A stretch of 64,000 nt of DNA from Doryteuthis pealeii (Eukaryota; Mollusca; Cephalopoda; Myopsida; Loliginidae): assembly GCA_023376005.1 (NCBI GenBank), contig CM042151.1, forward strand, positions 77,089,512 through 77,153,511, read 5' to 3'. The position numbers and the translations under genes were made by a program. The notes beneath the pieces are model-generated. The model saw only the letters and a list, made by a program, of their open reading frames with translations. It was not told the DNA's origin and made no database searches. Shown in pieces: positions 45,834 to 58,881 of this stretch (positions within the stretch are counted from its first letter, which is position 1; every line of letters starts with the position of its first letter).

Positions 45834-47776
45834 ATGGACAGAATGTTTGCTTACAGGTTAATCCCGGAGTTTGGTGGGTTTCCTTCTGACGAACCCGTCA
45901 TCGAATGGATTCAGCGCGTTGAAATGATCTGTGAACTTTGCAGGAGAACGGATGTCGAGCTGATACTACCGTTGCGCCTGCAAGGTGGTGCCCTCACTGT
46001 GTACCAACAATTGAACAAGGAGGAGAAGACCAATTTTTGGTGCATAAAGCAGGCTCTTATAGCTGCCTACGCCCCTGACTTGTTCAGTGCGTATGATCCC
46101 TTCGTGGCGCGGCAACTTCGACCCGAGGAGGCGGTAAAGGAGTATTTTGTGATCCTGCAGTGACTGGATCAGCTTGTCAGGGAGCGTCGAATGATCTGTG
46201 CTTTTGTTGCTGGACTGCCACAGCACGTACGTCGGTTGCTGCGAGCGTCATCGCGCATGGACAATATGACAATGGGTGAACTTGTGGACCGGGTGCAGGC
46301 CATTATGGCAGATACTGAACAGCCCGAAGAAATTGTTGCAGCCGCTCAACCTGCTCCCGTGCCAGCTGGGACCCGGAAGAATGAAATTGTTTGTTACAAG
46401 TGCTCCGGTCCCAACCATTTGTCCAGAGATTGCTTGCTATGACCCTCAGGCATAGCCCCTGAATGACCATCTCAGTTGCCACAGACGATTCGATGTTTCC
46501 GGTGTAAGAAGACCGGACACATCTTCGGAGTGTCCAGGAAACGCTGCAGGGGAGAAGTAATCAGCGTCAGCTTGCTCCCCAGGGAAAGAAGACATGAGGT
46601 GCTGCCAACAGTTGACGTACATGTTAACGGGAGGAAAAGTATAGCACTAGTAGACACTGGATGTACGCGGACGTTGGTCACCAGATTTGTATGCCGTGCC
46701 TGGAAGCTTGGACAGGCTAGGGTGCTAACAGCAGATGGAAAAAGATTAAAATGCTGCGGGCGAAGACGAATTCTGTGTAAATAGCACTGAGTCTGCATAC
46801 GTTGATGCCCTATTTGACAAATAGGCGGTTGTTGGGGTTTGACCTCATACTGGGGAATGACGCCATCAGAGCTTTTGGCTGCATGACCATCACACAAGCT
46901 GTAACAGTGAGCTTTGGCGGGTGAAAAGCAGACGTATACACAGCAATCCAACTCGATAAGCCGGATTTCCGTGTGGATTATGATGAAGAACAGAATCGTT
47001 GGATTGCTAAATGGAAATGATCTGGGGGCGGGCTCCAGAGCTCCTGTGCAATAAGGTACCGGAGTACCAAGTTCCCAAACATGCCAGAAAGAGCTACGAG
47101 GCCGAAATACATAATTGGATAGAGAATGGCTGGTTGCTGCCCTACCCCGAAGAGAGACTTGGTCCACCTAAAAGACTGGTTCCGGTAATGGCCGTGATTC
47201 AGCACAATAAGCGTAAAGTACGTCCAGTCATGGACTACAAGGAGCTGAATGAGCATGTCAATGCATTTACAGCTAATGCTGATGTGTGCGTGGCCACGTT
47301 GAGAGAATGGCGTAAGAAGGGTGCGAATGTATCACTGCTTGATTTGAAACGAGCGTACCTTCAAGTTTGCATTGACGAATCTTTGTGGCCATATCAGACT
47401 GTGATATTCAGTGGGCAAAGGTATTGCCTTACCCGGCTCGGTTTTGGTCTCAATGTGGTGCCTCTCATAATAAAATCTATTGTCGAAGCCGTTATGTCCC
47501 GAGACCTAACTATCAAGAGCACCACATCGGCGTACATCGACAATATTTTCATCAATGAAGATTTAGTGTCGACAGCTCGGGTGAGGACGCACCTGTCTGA
47601 ATACGGCTTAATTTGTAAGGATCCAGAGCGACTGCAGGATGGTGCCAAAGTCCTTGGTCTGCAGGTTTGGGGGGAAAATGGTGTCCTCCGCTGGAAGCGG
47701 GGAAGTGAAGTTCCCGATGTTCCCCATGTTATTACACGACGAAACACATTTTCCCTGTGCAGGAGACTTGTGGGTC
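45834..47776 (+). pseudogene. LTR retrotransposon gag-PR-RT relic, second lineage, U1 copy
   Basis: Gag from ATG 45834 (MDRMFAYRLIPEFGG) runs to a TGA at 46161 that is CGA in the U2 copy, then continues in the same frame to a first zinc knuckle CYKCSGPNHLSRDC (about 46390-46435). A second knuckle starts CFRCKKTGHI (about 46494). Protease has the D-T-G active site (LVDTGCTRTL, about 46650-46680) and a later FDLILGNDA stretch. RT (47011-47776) is open, with PVMDYKELN, LLDLKRAYLQV and QRYCLTRLGFGLN. Its catalytic box reads A-Y-I-D-N, second Asp replaced by Asn. Pol ends at R-R-L-V-G-H at 47776, the duplication junction, so RNase H and integrase are absent. Distinct from, but related to, the minus-strand lineage. 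Non-functional. Confidence 0.88.
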
Positions 47777-48889
47777 ATAAAGAACATCACATGACCATAA
47801 AGGGGGCCAGGCATCGCTGCTGGTGTTTATCGGTGAAACCCGATGTTTGTCCCTTAATGGCTGCTACTGGTAAAGCCAGAAGCGAGTCACATATTGAATT
47901 TCAATAGATAATAATATGACATTTTTTTGCACTTTTTATTTCAGAATTCATTATTTTTTCCTACAAAAACTATTGCCTTGAGTATTAGCCAATTTTTTTG
48001 TAATAGTTATTCAGAATCTTATCGTTATAAAAAAAAGTAAAAATGGTTTTTTGACGGTTCATCTTTTTAATATTTCAAAAAATAAAATGGGGGAGTAGAC
48101 CCCCAAAAAAAATATTTATCCCAATACATTTTAGGAAAAATCTATTTTAGACATATTTACATCCAAAGGTTATTAGTTATGGAAATTTTAATGAAAATTG
48201 GACCATTCTTCAGATAATTTTTAAAAATCCTCTTGTTGTAAGTTGTTTTTGGCTACGTTAAATTTCAGTTGATTTAACGGTGCGAAAATGAAAACATTGT
48301 TTTGCAATCATAATTTCCATTATTTCCGTACACTGAAAAAGGTTTTAAAAAATCATCAAGAGTTTGTTTAATGTTTCTTCTTTCGAATGGAAAAAAAATT
48401 ATCAAGATAATATTAATTTTTATGCAAGTTTATTTGTGTTAGATAATGGTTGATAATACCCACCACTTCCTCCATGTGCTACTGTTCCTCCACATTCAGT
48501 TTTGCAATGCTCCCGACTTATGTACTATGTTTACATCAATTTACAATGTGTTTAAATACATATTTGTAATACTCATTTTTTAACCTGATTAACCTTATAG
48601 ATTGGATCCTAACAGGTACTACCAGTATGAGATTAATGGTGATAAAGAAGCAGTCCACATCCGCCAGAGTTCCAGAAATATAATCTCACCACTAGATGCT
48701 CTTTCCACTAAAAGAAAAGTTCTGCTAGAAGAAAAATGAGAGCCAAAATAGGCGCTTTCCAGCTTGGACCAATAGACAAAGTTGCTATCAAAAAATTTAA
48801 TAAAAAGCAGAAAATTTGGACAGATAAAAGGAAATTTTTATCAACTAAAGAGGAGTAGTTCAAAGAACCAAATGTTTTTCATACCCTGT
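47777..48889. repeat. LTR-like scrap, hAT-like right half and inverted R1 in U2
   Basis: 47777-47910 is the LTR-like end, 47910-48450 the right half of hAT-like copy 3, 48610-48700 an inverted R1 fragment and 48700-48860 the conserved block of 33600-33755. No gene; the pol frame runs on into the LTR-like scrap to a stop at 47907. Confidence 0.7.
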
Positions 48890-50869
48890 CGGCTGGGGTT
48901 TTAGACTATGCCGACTGCACCTCTTTAGATGGGTAACAACCCCTTTCCAATGGAGCAGACTATTGGCTGTGGTAGTAATCCATAATGCTCAAGAAGGGAA
49001 TCCTGGTGAATGAGGTGTCCAGGACATGCAACACTTCACTTAGACCCTAACTTTGGCTAGATAGGCAGTCAGAAAGGCGGTGGTTGTGCTAAAAGGCGGT
49101 GGTTGAGGGTCTTCATGTCCTGGGAATGATGATAAATTCTATCTGATGGTGAGGTTCCATTTCTGGAGGTCCGAGGAATGTGGAGCACCCCTTCATCACT
49201 ATTGCTCTCAGGTCCACTCTGACCTGGACTGGTAGTACTTGTTAGGGTTCCATCTATGGGTTAAATAGAAAAATGTATATAAAAAAATTGATTATCCATT
49301 AAGAATTTATTTCAAATCTTTGTTGGCATTAAATGACCCAGCAAGGTTCATATGCCATAAAACAAACAAAACTATTTAAAGTTAAAAGAAGGATTTTAAT
49401 TTTATCAAGAGATTTACCAATTATGCATATTTTACAACATTGATATTATATCTTTTTCATAAACTCCAATAAAAAAGTATACCATCATCTTATTTTCTCC
49501 CAGCTTTCAATAAAATAGTAAATCAGAAAGGATAATATATATATACTCATCTTGGAGGGAATAATCACATATGGACCTTCCTTGAATAATTGCTGATAGA
49601 AGGATAGTTGTCTCTATTTGTTTGTAAAAACGTTTTATATCAAAGTAAGAAAATCATTTTTGATAGTCATAGACGTTCATTGGAAATTAAATGAAATAAT
49701 CAAAGAACACTTTATAATCAACCATTAAACTTTATTACAAACTGAAACAAAAGTAACATTTTTATAGTAAAACAGATGTCTTTGAATTTTCTATAAACCA
49801 AGTTAATAAGAAAATCCCACTGAGAAATAATTAGTCATACATAGACCTTTCCTGGAAATGAAATAAAGAACACTTTATAATCAACCATTACACTTTATAA
49901 TCCACTGAAATCTGGTTATTGTATTGAATTTTGCAAGAGGGCACACAAGGTCTAATAATTCATATAGTACCAGCAATCTTTTCCTCAATATACCTTCCAC
50001 CAACTCCTGTCACCTTTTTGTCAGCTTAAAAATACAACCTTAAAGACACAGTTGATAAAATCATTGTCATTATTAACTTTATTCAATTAATCATGTACTT
50101 GTTAATAAGTTATTTCTTTTATTTTTAGTAGAAGGTTGGTTTTTATTGTCTTTTTTATATCTTTGTTTTTAGTTGTTTCTTTCTTAGCTATTTAGATTTG
50201 TTATCCTCTTCTCCCAGCTTTCAATAAAATAGTAAATTAGAAAGAATGAAAATATTTACTCATCTTAGTTGGAGAGAAACATCATGTATGGACCTTCTTT
50301 GAATAGTTGCTGAAAGCAGGATAGTTTTCTCTACTTGTGTGTAAAAGCTTTCTATATCAGAATATAGCAAGAAATATTCTGTATTAGAATATAGTAAGAA
50401 AATCCTGTTGAGAAATTGTCATACATAGACCTTCCCTGGAAATGAAATAATCAAAGAACACTTTATAATCAACCATTACACTTTATAAGCCAGTGAAACA
50501 TATATAATCTTGTTATTGCATTGAATTTTGCAAGAGAGCACACAAGGTCTAATAATTTCTATGGTACCAGCAATTTTTACCTCAACATAGCTTCCACCAA
50601 TTCCTGTCACCGTCTTCTCAGCTTAAAAATACAACCTTAAAGACAAATTTACCATTATTAACTTTATTTAATTATTTTGTAAAATTAATCATTTACTTGT
50701 TTGTGAGTCATTTCTTTTATTTTTAGTGGAGAGTCTTTTTTTTCTAGATTTGTTTTATTGTTTTTGTTTCATCTTAGTTAAAAGTTATTTATTTTATTTT
50801 TAGTGAAAGGTTGGTTTATTTTGGTTTTTTTTTAGCTTTTTAGATGTGTTTAACTCTGCTTTATTGGCT
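48890..50869. repeat. R1 (internally deleted) and R2 in U2
   Basis: R1 at 48890-49375 lacks about 100 bases present in U1 and U3; the deletion lies near 49075 between copies of AAGGCGGTGG, which suggests slippage. R2 follows to 50869 without the 180-bp insertion of U1. Confidence 0.75.
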
Positions 50870-51167
50870 AGGGATGTAGAATACACCAACTGCACCTCTG
50901 CAGTGGGGTAAGGCACCTACATCCTACCGCCAATGAAATCAATGGATTCTAGTACCAGTATTAGGCTACTCTGGTGTGGTATCCAGCTTAGTGTTGTTGC
51001 TTGTGCCAGCTGCACTAAGAGAGGGTGCACCATTATATTCCATTGCTTAGCTATGATGAAAGGAATGTTTGGTCAAGGGAAAGTATCCTTATACCATATA
51101 CTATCAAATACCTTTGCAAAGAGACTGAAGACATTTGAGGTATGTCTATTAGGCTTTTCAAATTCTC
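50870..51167. repeat. R1-like head and spacer next to array 4
   Basis: Paralogue of 36296-36606 with a few substitutions and short indels. No gene supported. Confidence 0.5.
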
Positions 51168-52844
51168 TCAGTGTATTCGCATGTGTGATTTCAAATGAGA
51201 ACGCTGTGAAAATGCTGATCCACAGAGTTCACAAGAAAATGGCTTCTCTCCAGTGTGTGTTCGCATGTGATCTTTTAAGTAGGTATTCCTAGAAAATGCA
51301 GATCCACATATTTCACAAGAAAAAGGTTTCTCTCCAGTGTGTGTTCGCATGTGATCTTTTAAGTAGGTATTCCTAGAAAATGCAGATCCACATATTTCAC
51401 AAGAAAATGGTTTCTCTCCAGTGTGTGTTTTCATGTGTCTTTTCAAGGTGGAACTAATAGAGAATGCAGATCCACAGACTTCACAAGAAAAGGGTTTCTC
51501 TCCAGTGTGTGTTCGCATGTGACATTTTAAGTCAGAACGAGAAGAAAATGCAGATCCACAGACTTCACAAGAAAATGGTTTGTCTCCAGTGTGTGTTTGC
51601 ATGTGACATTTTAAGGTGGAACTAGAAGAAAATGCAGATCCACAGACTTCACAAGAAAACGGTTTCTCTCCAGTGTGTGTTCGCATATGGTTTCTCAAAT
51701 GACATTTCTGTGCAAATGCTGATCCACATATTTCACAAGAAAATGGTTTCTCACCAGTGTGTGTTCGCATGTGACATTTTAAGTCAGAACGAGAAGAAAA
51801 TGCTGATTGACAGACTTCACAAGAAAATGGCTTCTCTCCAGTGTGTGTTTGCATGTGACATTTTAAGTCAGAACGAGAAGAAAATGCAGATCCACAGACT
51901 TCACAAGAAAATGGTTTGGCTCCAGTGTGTGTTCGTATGTGACATTTTAAGGTGGAACTTGAAGAAAATGCAGATCCACAGACTTCACAAGGAAATGGTT
52001 TTTCTCCAGTGTGTGTTTTCATATGCCTTTTTAAGTTGAAACTAGAAGAAAATGCAGATCCACAGACTTCACAAGAAAATGGCTTCTCTCCTGTGTGTAT
52101 TCGCATGTGTCTTCTTAAAGTGGAAAGGTCTGAATATGCGGATCCACAGACTTCACAAGAAAACGGTTTCTCTCCAGTGTGTGTTCGCACATGGTTTCTC
52201 AAATGGCATTTCTGTGCAAATGCTGAACCACATATCTCACAAGAAAATGGTTTCTCACCAGTGTGTGTTCGCATGTGACATTTTAAATCAGAGCGAGAAG
52301 AAAATGCTGATTGACAGACTTCACAAGAAAATGGCTTCTCTCCAGTGTGTGTTCGCACGTGACATTTTAAGTCAGAATGAGAAGAAAATACAGATCCACA
52401 GATTTCACAAGAAAATGGTTTTTCTCCAGTGTGTGTTTGCATGTGACATTTTAAGGTGGAACTAGAAGAAAATGCAGATCCACACATTTCACAAGAAAAT
52501 GGTTTCTCTCCAGTGTGTGTTCGCATGTGTGATTTCAAACTGGATCCATGTGAAAATGCAGATCCACAGACTTCACAAGAAAATGGCTTCTCTCCAGTGT
52601 GTGTTCGCATGTGGCATTTCAAATGAGAACTCTGTAAAAATGTAGATCCACAGACTTCACAAGAAAATGGCTTCTCACCAGTGTGTGTTTGCATGTGTGC
52701 TTTCAAATTGTCACTCGAAAAAATTGCCGATCCACAGGCTTCACAAGAAAATGATTTCTCTCTAGTGTGTGTTTGCATATGAGCTTTCAAACTTGAACTC
52801 ACTGGAAATCTGGATCCACAAATTTTACATGAACGTATTTCCAC
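51168..52844 (-). CDS. C2H2 zinc-finger array 4 (20 fingers)
   Basis: Presumed nuclear DNA-binding protein; 558 uninterrupted codons, all C2H2 fingers. It is the paralogue of array 3: same leader with GTG at 52844 instead of the ancestral ATG and the same one-base gain, so the start was lost before the U1/U2 duplication. First in-frame ATG is at 52778, giving 536 residues and 19 intact fingers. It has nine fewer fingers than array 3 and no 8-finger duplication. Two adjacent fingers near the C-terminus (SRNTYLKDH, about 51246-51413) are identical in protein sequence, a private 84-bp duplication; array 3 has one such finger, with V for D. The terminal finger ends RIH then TGA, as in array 3. 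No stop or frameshift disrupts the fingers, which argues that the frame may be under selection or very young. Confidence 0.8.
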   Translation of the reverse strand: MEIRSCKICGSRFPVSSSLKAHMQTHTREKSFSCEACGSAIFSSDNLKAHMQTHTGEKPFSCEVCGSTFLQSSHLKCHMRTHTGEKPFSCEVCGSAFSHGSSLKSHMRTHTGEKPFSCEMCGSAFSSSSTLKCHMQTHTGEKPFSCEICGSVFSSHSDLKCHVRTHTGEKPFSCEVCQSAFSSRSDLKCHMRTHTGEKPFSCEICGSAFAQKCHLRNHVRTHTGEKPFSCEVCGSAYSDLSTLRRHMRIHTGEKPFSCEVCGSAFSSSFNLKRHMKTHTGEKPFPCEVCGSAFSSSSTLKCHIRTHTGAKPFSCEVCGSAFSSRSDLKCHMQTHTGEKPFSCEVCQSAFSSRSDLKCHMRTHTGEKPFSCEICGSAFAQKCHLRNHMRTHTGEKPFSCEVCGSAFSSSSTLKCHMQTHTGDKPFSCEVCGSAFSSRSDLKCHMRTHTGEKPFSCEVCGSAFSISSTLKRHMKTHTGEKPFSCEICGSAFSRNTYLKDHMRTHTGEKPFSCEICGSAFSRNTYLKDHMRTHTGEKPFSCELCGSAFSQRSHLKSHMRIH

Positions 52845-53622
52845 TTCTGATCGTGTTTTTCACTTCTGTTCTCTGTGAAAATGTTGATTTGCCGTATGGT
52901 GAAAAGTTGTGTTCTATAAGAGTCTATTTTCACACTTGTTCTTTGGAATGTGAATTTAAGAAAAATGTTCATATACTGAATTCCAAACTCTGTTAATATG
53001 CAGATCTACACATTATCAAGAATATTCTTTTTTCCTTTAGCATGTGTCCAAATGTGTCTTTTCATATTTCCAGACTATGTGAAAATGCTGGTCTACAAAT
53101 TGAGGATATTTATTTATTAATTTATTTTCTGATCTTTACAATAGAGAAAATTTGGGTTTCAATGGAGTCTGTTTTTGCACTAGTTCTTTGAAATATTGAT
53201 CAACAGAAAACATTCAAATAATAAATTAGAAAAAAAAAAGAATTGTCCTGTGAGTTCTCAATATTTAGATCCACAAATATCAGAAGAATATATTTTTTCT
53301 TTGGGTGTTTGAATGTGTCTTTTTACATTTCAAAACTATTCTTCCCAATGTAGTTGATATCTGTGAATGAATAAGAATTAACGTATTATTTTTTTAAAAA
53401 AAGCATGAAATTCAAGAATTTTTAAAAAAATTACAATATTACAATCAGTTCATATATCAATTAACTTAATAACAAGAACATCAGCATAAAGAAAAAAATG
53501 TTATTCAATATATCAACAAATGATGAAGTATATTTAATGGAATTTAATCTAAATACAGTATTTTTTTCTAATTTTGACAAAGATTTATCAGAATTAAAAG
53601 GACACTCTATTTATAAAAATAT
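52845..53622 (-). pseudogene. Decayed fingers and upstream tail of array 4
   Basis: Counterpart of 39040-39810, with the same finger remnants at about 53040-53095 and 53285-53340 on the minus strand. Confidence 0.65.
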
Positions 53623-53851
53623 TGTTATAGGTGATACACCCTATAAGACTAATGGAATGCTCCGACAGGTTACTATGAATAACAGGGATAATTGTGGCTT
53701 AGCAGTAAGCCAATGCGAGTGCTAATAACTCTGTTCGTCGGACGTAATTTACACATCTCTCTATTGTATTTGTCTATTTTCTGTTAATACATTTTTCTAC
53801 ATTTGTTACCCACCATTTTGTTCTTATTTGAGCCCTTAAAAACTCAAAACA
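53623..53851. mobile_element. Solo LTR, copy in U2
   Basis: Same element and same AATAT duplications as 39811-40038 (53618-53622 and 53852-53856). Identical location relative to the array shows it was inserted before the U1/U2 duplication, so differences between the two copies date that event. Confidence 0.92.
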
Positions 53852-54019
53852 AATATGAGAAAATTTTTTCCACTCAAACATTTAGCAACCAAAACAAGTG
53901 TACATGTGGCAAATATTTTATCATCTTAATCTTACCGAAACACATGAAAAGTTACTTTAATCATGTAGAACAAAAATTATATGTAGGAATAAAGAACCCC
54001 GCCTTCAGCTGACGAATTA

Positions 54020-55960
54020 TGCTTGTCAAGTCTTGCCTCGCCAACTGCTTCCAAATGGAGAAAAGCGACAGGTCACAGTCCGTGAGCATTAAGAAATGGC
54101 AGGCACCATAATGTGGGATGTCCATTCCAAACCTCTGCCGGTTCCTGTTCACCTCCAGCTTTTCCTTTTCCCAGTGGATCAGTGCTGGATCTATGGACTG
54201 GCATTCCTTGCACATCAGTATGGCTGACTTAACAGCTGCCTTTTTCATTGTTGAGTAAATTCTCTTGAAGAAATAGGTGGTACACTGCTGTCTCGGGTGT
54301 CCACTGCTTCTGTCAACAGCCATGATTTAACTCACATCCAGCTCATCCACGTGGACTGTGCCGATCAGTGGTTTGAGCAAATTTTCCTTTTTCATATCGT
54401 AAAACCACCGCTACGGTACTGCTATCAGTCGGTCAGTGATGTTCTGTGTCGACTGAAGAAACATCATGTCCACGGTCAGCTTATACTCCTTCATGTGCTC
54501 TTTGAGCGTGCTCTGCTGCCTTCTGATAAGCATCTCGCTTGCTGCCTTGGTATGGACTCGCGCTTATTCAGTCAGCATGTCTGATACCTAGTGGTACATG
54601 TACAGAGTATCCATGTTCACATGTATCCCCTTTCTCTGCTACTGGAGAGCCAGATTAGTGTCTTTCAATATGGCATCCAGTTTGGGTCAGTTAATGTGTT
54701 GGTTATTGTTTTCAGGTAACAAGCATCCTCTAGCACGGTCTCATACCTCTCCAAGGCTACTCTGGTTACTAAAGAACTGGCATCGACCCAAAAATTCCGC
54801 TCTGTGCCTTACACGCACCAATCTGCATGGGTTGGATTATCCCGCTGCACAGATTCTATGGTCTAAAACATCATACGCTGGAGGATGATGTCTTTTGTTT
54901 CATCATCCCAGCCATTCATAACTGAACTTGCTCTCCTCTTGAGTATCCCGCAAGCTACACATAGCCAACTGCACACCGGGAAGTGCTCAACAAGCCTCCC
55001 ACACAAAAAGACTGTCCATGACGTAACAACACTGGGGGTTTCTGGAACTATGCTTCCTTGCTTCCACCATAATTTACCGCATTCCATCCCGACCACCAAT
55101 CCCAGGACCCGTGCGCCATCTTCCAACCATTCTGGGTCCTTGCACTTCAACCCAAACTGCACTAAATGTTCTCTGATGTGGGTCGCAGGCACTATATATG
55201 TTGTCAATGGAAGAAGATGCTGTGCAGTCAATGGATTCTTCTTGTGACAGCACTACACGGTCTTCATGATAAGGGGAGCTACATTTAGGCCAAACCCCAA
55301 ATGGGTCAGACAGTATCTTTTCCCATCAATCTTCATGTTCTGGTATGGCCATAGTGTCTCATAGACATGTAGCTGGAGGTATGCTCTTCTGAGATCCAGC
55401 AGAGATACATTAGCACCTCAATCTGCTCTATTTCCTTTTGGTTGTCCTCCTCCATTTCCATATAGAGGGCCAGTGCATCACCCACCAAATATAATTGAAA
55501 GCAGACGGACCACATCCTCTACCTGCTGAAGTTTTGCCATTAATCTCACTTTCTTCAGCCACACTACCACATCATCCTCGCAAGAAAATGGTTTCACTGC
55601 TTATGCGCACCTTCGCTGCTGTCATATGTCACTGACATCATCAGTAAGACTCTAATGTAACAGGTCACATTGATGCTGGGGCCGCTCCTGGCACTACTGT
55701 GGGGTGCGCGTGTGGCTGCTACTACATCCCAGCTTTGCTCGCTAGCACTCTTGCTTTTGCTAACAAATCCCCCATGGTCAGGGTCTCAATATTTGGCACC
55801 TCTTACAGTCCGATTGAGACGGTGTCAGAGAACCTTGTGATGAAAGTTTTGTGAGCCTTTCCAGGTCATCTCCCTTGAACCTGGCCAATCCAACCAACTA
55901 CCTGATTTTGTTGGTATAGACGTCTATGTGTTCACCAGCCCACCTGTGTTAAGGTAGGCC
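54020..55960 (-). pseudogene. LTR retrotransposon relic (gag, RT, RNase H, integrase), copy 3
   Basis: Near-identical to 40207-42310, truncated at the same integrase position. RNase H/RT is open at 55231-54863 (KCKDPEWLEDGARVLGLVVG). Integrase is open at 54323-53961; here the first knuckle region reads SSGHP, retaining the histidine that copy 2 has lost, while the cysteine pair reads CKECQ. The LTR-like segment between RT and gag is almost entirely deleted (about 55600). Confidence 0.85.
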
Positions 55961-56309
55961 TCAATTAAGGACACATCTAGTTGAATCACACAATCTAGTG
56001 ATTTACATGTACACCAACGAGGTAGTCTGAGTCAAGTCACAATTCACAATCAGGAGGATGTGAGTTCAATCTCCCCAATCGCCTGTTACACTCCCCCCTG
56101 ATCTCATTTTACACACCAAACATAGTTGTGTATGCTTTGAACCACCACAAGCGTGATTTCTCTCGCCACATGAACTGGACCCTGAATTTATGTTAATCTT
56201 TAAACAAATATGTCTAAAGTGAAACTAAATTAATTAAATTCAAATGTGATACAAAGGTTTTGACAAAAAAAAAAAAAAAAAATACGGTTGCTCTTCTATG
56301 AGAAAATAG
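55961..56309. repeat. Retroelement end segment, then a deletion junction
   Basis: 55975-56175 matches 42330-42540. At about 56230 the D repeat present in U1 is missing; the sequence jumps to a poly-A and E-type DNA. No gene. Confidence 0.65.
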
Positions 56310-57397
56310 CGACTGGCAAAATGAGCCTAAAATGCGTTTTTGACCAAATGACTTTAGCTCCCCACCTACAGAAAATAATTTACCAAAAATCAGGGAATTA
56401 TCTGATCTTAATGAAATTTTTAGTGTTTATGTGTCAATGAATGATCTTTATAATGCATCATTTATTTTATTTCAAAACTTTCTAATTTCTTTCAGGTCAC
56501 TTAATTTTGACCCCTTCTTATGCTGGGGGCGTAAAATTGTTTCGACTTGGTCCTTACCTGGTACTAATTACAGTATAATTAAAGAGATAAAAGACTGAAG
56601 TTATGAATAGAAACAAAAAAAAAATTTTTACGGTTGTGCTTCTATGAGAAAATAAGTACCGAAAATCGAAAAATAAAATGTAAAAAAATAATAAATAATT
56701 AATTTTTTGGAGATTTCTTTTTTACTCATTTCGATAATTATTTAATTGGCTATTATTTTATAAAAGAAAAAATTATACATCGATGTTTTTCAAATATTTC
56801 CTTTATTGAATAAAAGATTTGACGGAAATTTAATCGGCTATGATTTCGATGGGCGACTTTGTTTATGTCATCCCACTGATTAACACGGATAACAGCGAAA
56901 ATAATATATCAATTAAATGTTGAAATTAATTTTTCTTTTCTATAATAATTGAATCAGTTATCAAAAGATTCCAGATATTTTTATATTCACAAAGTATTGT
57001 CAGAAATTTAAAATATTTCACTTCTGTAGCGGAAAACAAAATTTTCCAGCAAATTACGTTTTTTTTTTTTTTTTTCGTTTGTAAAGAAAGATAATACACT
57101 GAACGTTATACTTACTTCTTTCCTTTTTCTTTTGTCTGATTTCTTTTCTTTGGGGCGATATAACGTTAAAGAAGATGGAGAAAATTTTTTTTTTTTTTTT
57201 AAATAGAACTAATCTTTTCTGGTCGAATGAAAAACTATCGTTGATTTGCAATAAATACAGTAACATTTTCTTAAGAGCTATAAAACAAGGGACATAATTC
57301 CGAACTTTTTTCTCATTTATTATGGAACATTCACTCATTCTTAGGGGATAGATATCAAATACATTTCTATACAGTTGCTTTATTTACAAACAACTTT
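56310..57397. repeat. Families E (inverted) and F in U2
   Basis: Paralogue of 43340-44427, including the hAT empty site at about 57325-57340. Poly-T and poly-A tracts are longer than in U1. No gene. Confidence 0.65.
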
Positions 57398-57481
<84 letters not shown>

Positions 57482-57504
57482 CTTGGCTTTAATGCTAAAA
57501 ATAG

Positions 57505-57538
<34 letters not shown>

Positions 57539-57652
57539 TCTTGGCTTTAATTCTAGAAATAGCTTTCTCTCTCTCTCTCTCTCCCTCTCCTCGGCATTAA
57601 TACTAGAAATAGCTCTCTCTCTCTCTCTCTCTCCCCCTCTCTCTCTTTACGG
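57398..57652. repeat. (CT)n array with a spaced 22-bp motif, U2
   Basis: Longer than the U1 array; three spacers of the TTGGCTTTAAT-CTAGAAATAG type. Confidence 0.95.
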
Positions 57653-57689
57653 TCCTATTGGGGGAGTAGCATCTCTGTAAACTAGTTAT

Positions 57690-58698
57690 ACCCAATTTTT
57701 CGTCTGCTAAAATTTTTAAAAACGAATTAAAATTAATAAAATCTTATATTTAAGGTCAAACTTTTGTCTAAAACGATAAGTAGTAACATAATGACCATCA
57801 TTAAAAAAAGAAAAATATCATTACACATGTAGTTTATTTTTAATACTTTTAAAACGATTTGTTTTGGTCAATTTCGTTCGCGTTCTCTATTTTGGCTCTT
57901 TTTCAATGGTATAAGGGCTTGTTTACAAATTTAATGTAACATTCCCGATTGCAAAAAGAAAGAAAAAATAATTACTTAAAATCAGGGAATTATCCGATTT
58001 TAATGAAATTTTCAATATTGATTTATCAATTAATGAATTTTATAACGCATCAGTTATTTTATTTCAAAACTTTAATTAAATATTTTTGTTATGAAAAATT
58101 AATATATAAAATTCATTTAAAATAAAAATATTCTGATATTAAGTTTAAAATATTATATTTTTAGATTCTAGAAATAAATATCTATTTAATGAAAACCTTA
58201 TTTTAGTCAATCAAAGCATACGTTTTGAAGAAAAACTCCATTGAAAATGTAGGTCCCCCCCACTTTTTAAGCAGAAAAGATATTGATGTATAATTTTTTT
58301 CTTTTATAAGATAATAAATAGCCAATTAAATAATTATCGAAATGAGTAAAAAAGTAATCTCCAAAAAATTATTTTTTTTTTTTTACATTTTATTTTCAGA
58401 TTTTCGGTATTTATTTTCTTATAAAATATTCCCCTTAAAAATTTTTTTTTCTATTTACAACTTCGGTCTTTTATCTTTTTATTTCTATTGTTATAGAAAT
58501 TAGGAATAACTCGCCGAGATTTTACACCCCCAAAATGAGGGGGCGGTCAAAATTAAGTAACCTGAAAAAAAAAAATGAGAAAGTGTACTAACGAGTTGAA
58601 CTTGACCTGAACTCTTCTGTGCCTTTTTCGGGAACAGCAAGGAGAAAGAGTGAACGCACTTTGTAAGGCGGGGTAAAAAAAAACTATGCCCTTCTCGG
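57690..58698 (+). repeat. Family E, plus orientation, U2
   Basis: Colinear with 44640-45650. No gene. Confidence 0.65.
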
Positions 58699-58881
58699 TT
58701 TTTGGTACGCACATGTGAGCCTTGGAGAAATGAGCTCTTGTTTCAGTCCCTTGTAATTGAAGGAACGTTTTTCAGAAGAGAAAGAGAAAGAGAGGTTGGT
58801 GGACAATTTTCAGTTGTATTTAAAATTAATTGTTTAATTATTATAAACAATTTTCAAGCTATTTCGGCTAAATTCGGAAAC

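Larger units (their letters stand above)
32672..47776. repeat. Segmental tandem duplication unit U1 (15.1 kb)
   Basis: First of three head-to-tail units. It begins inside the LTR-like segment and contains hAT-like right half, R1, R2, zinc-finger array 3, solo LTR, minus-strand retroelement relic, D, E and F repeats, CT array, and plus-strand gag-pol relic. It is longer than U2 mainly because array 3 has nine more fingers, because of insertions or duplications at 34308-34577, 35742-35925 and 41810-42000, and because D-type DNA at about 42585-43345 is missing from U2. Confidence 0.9.
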
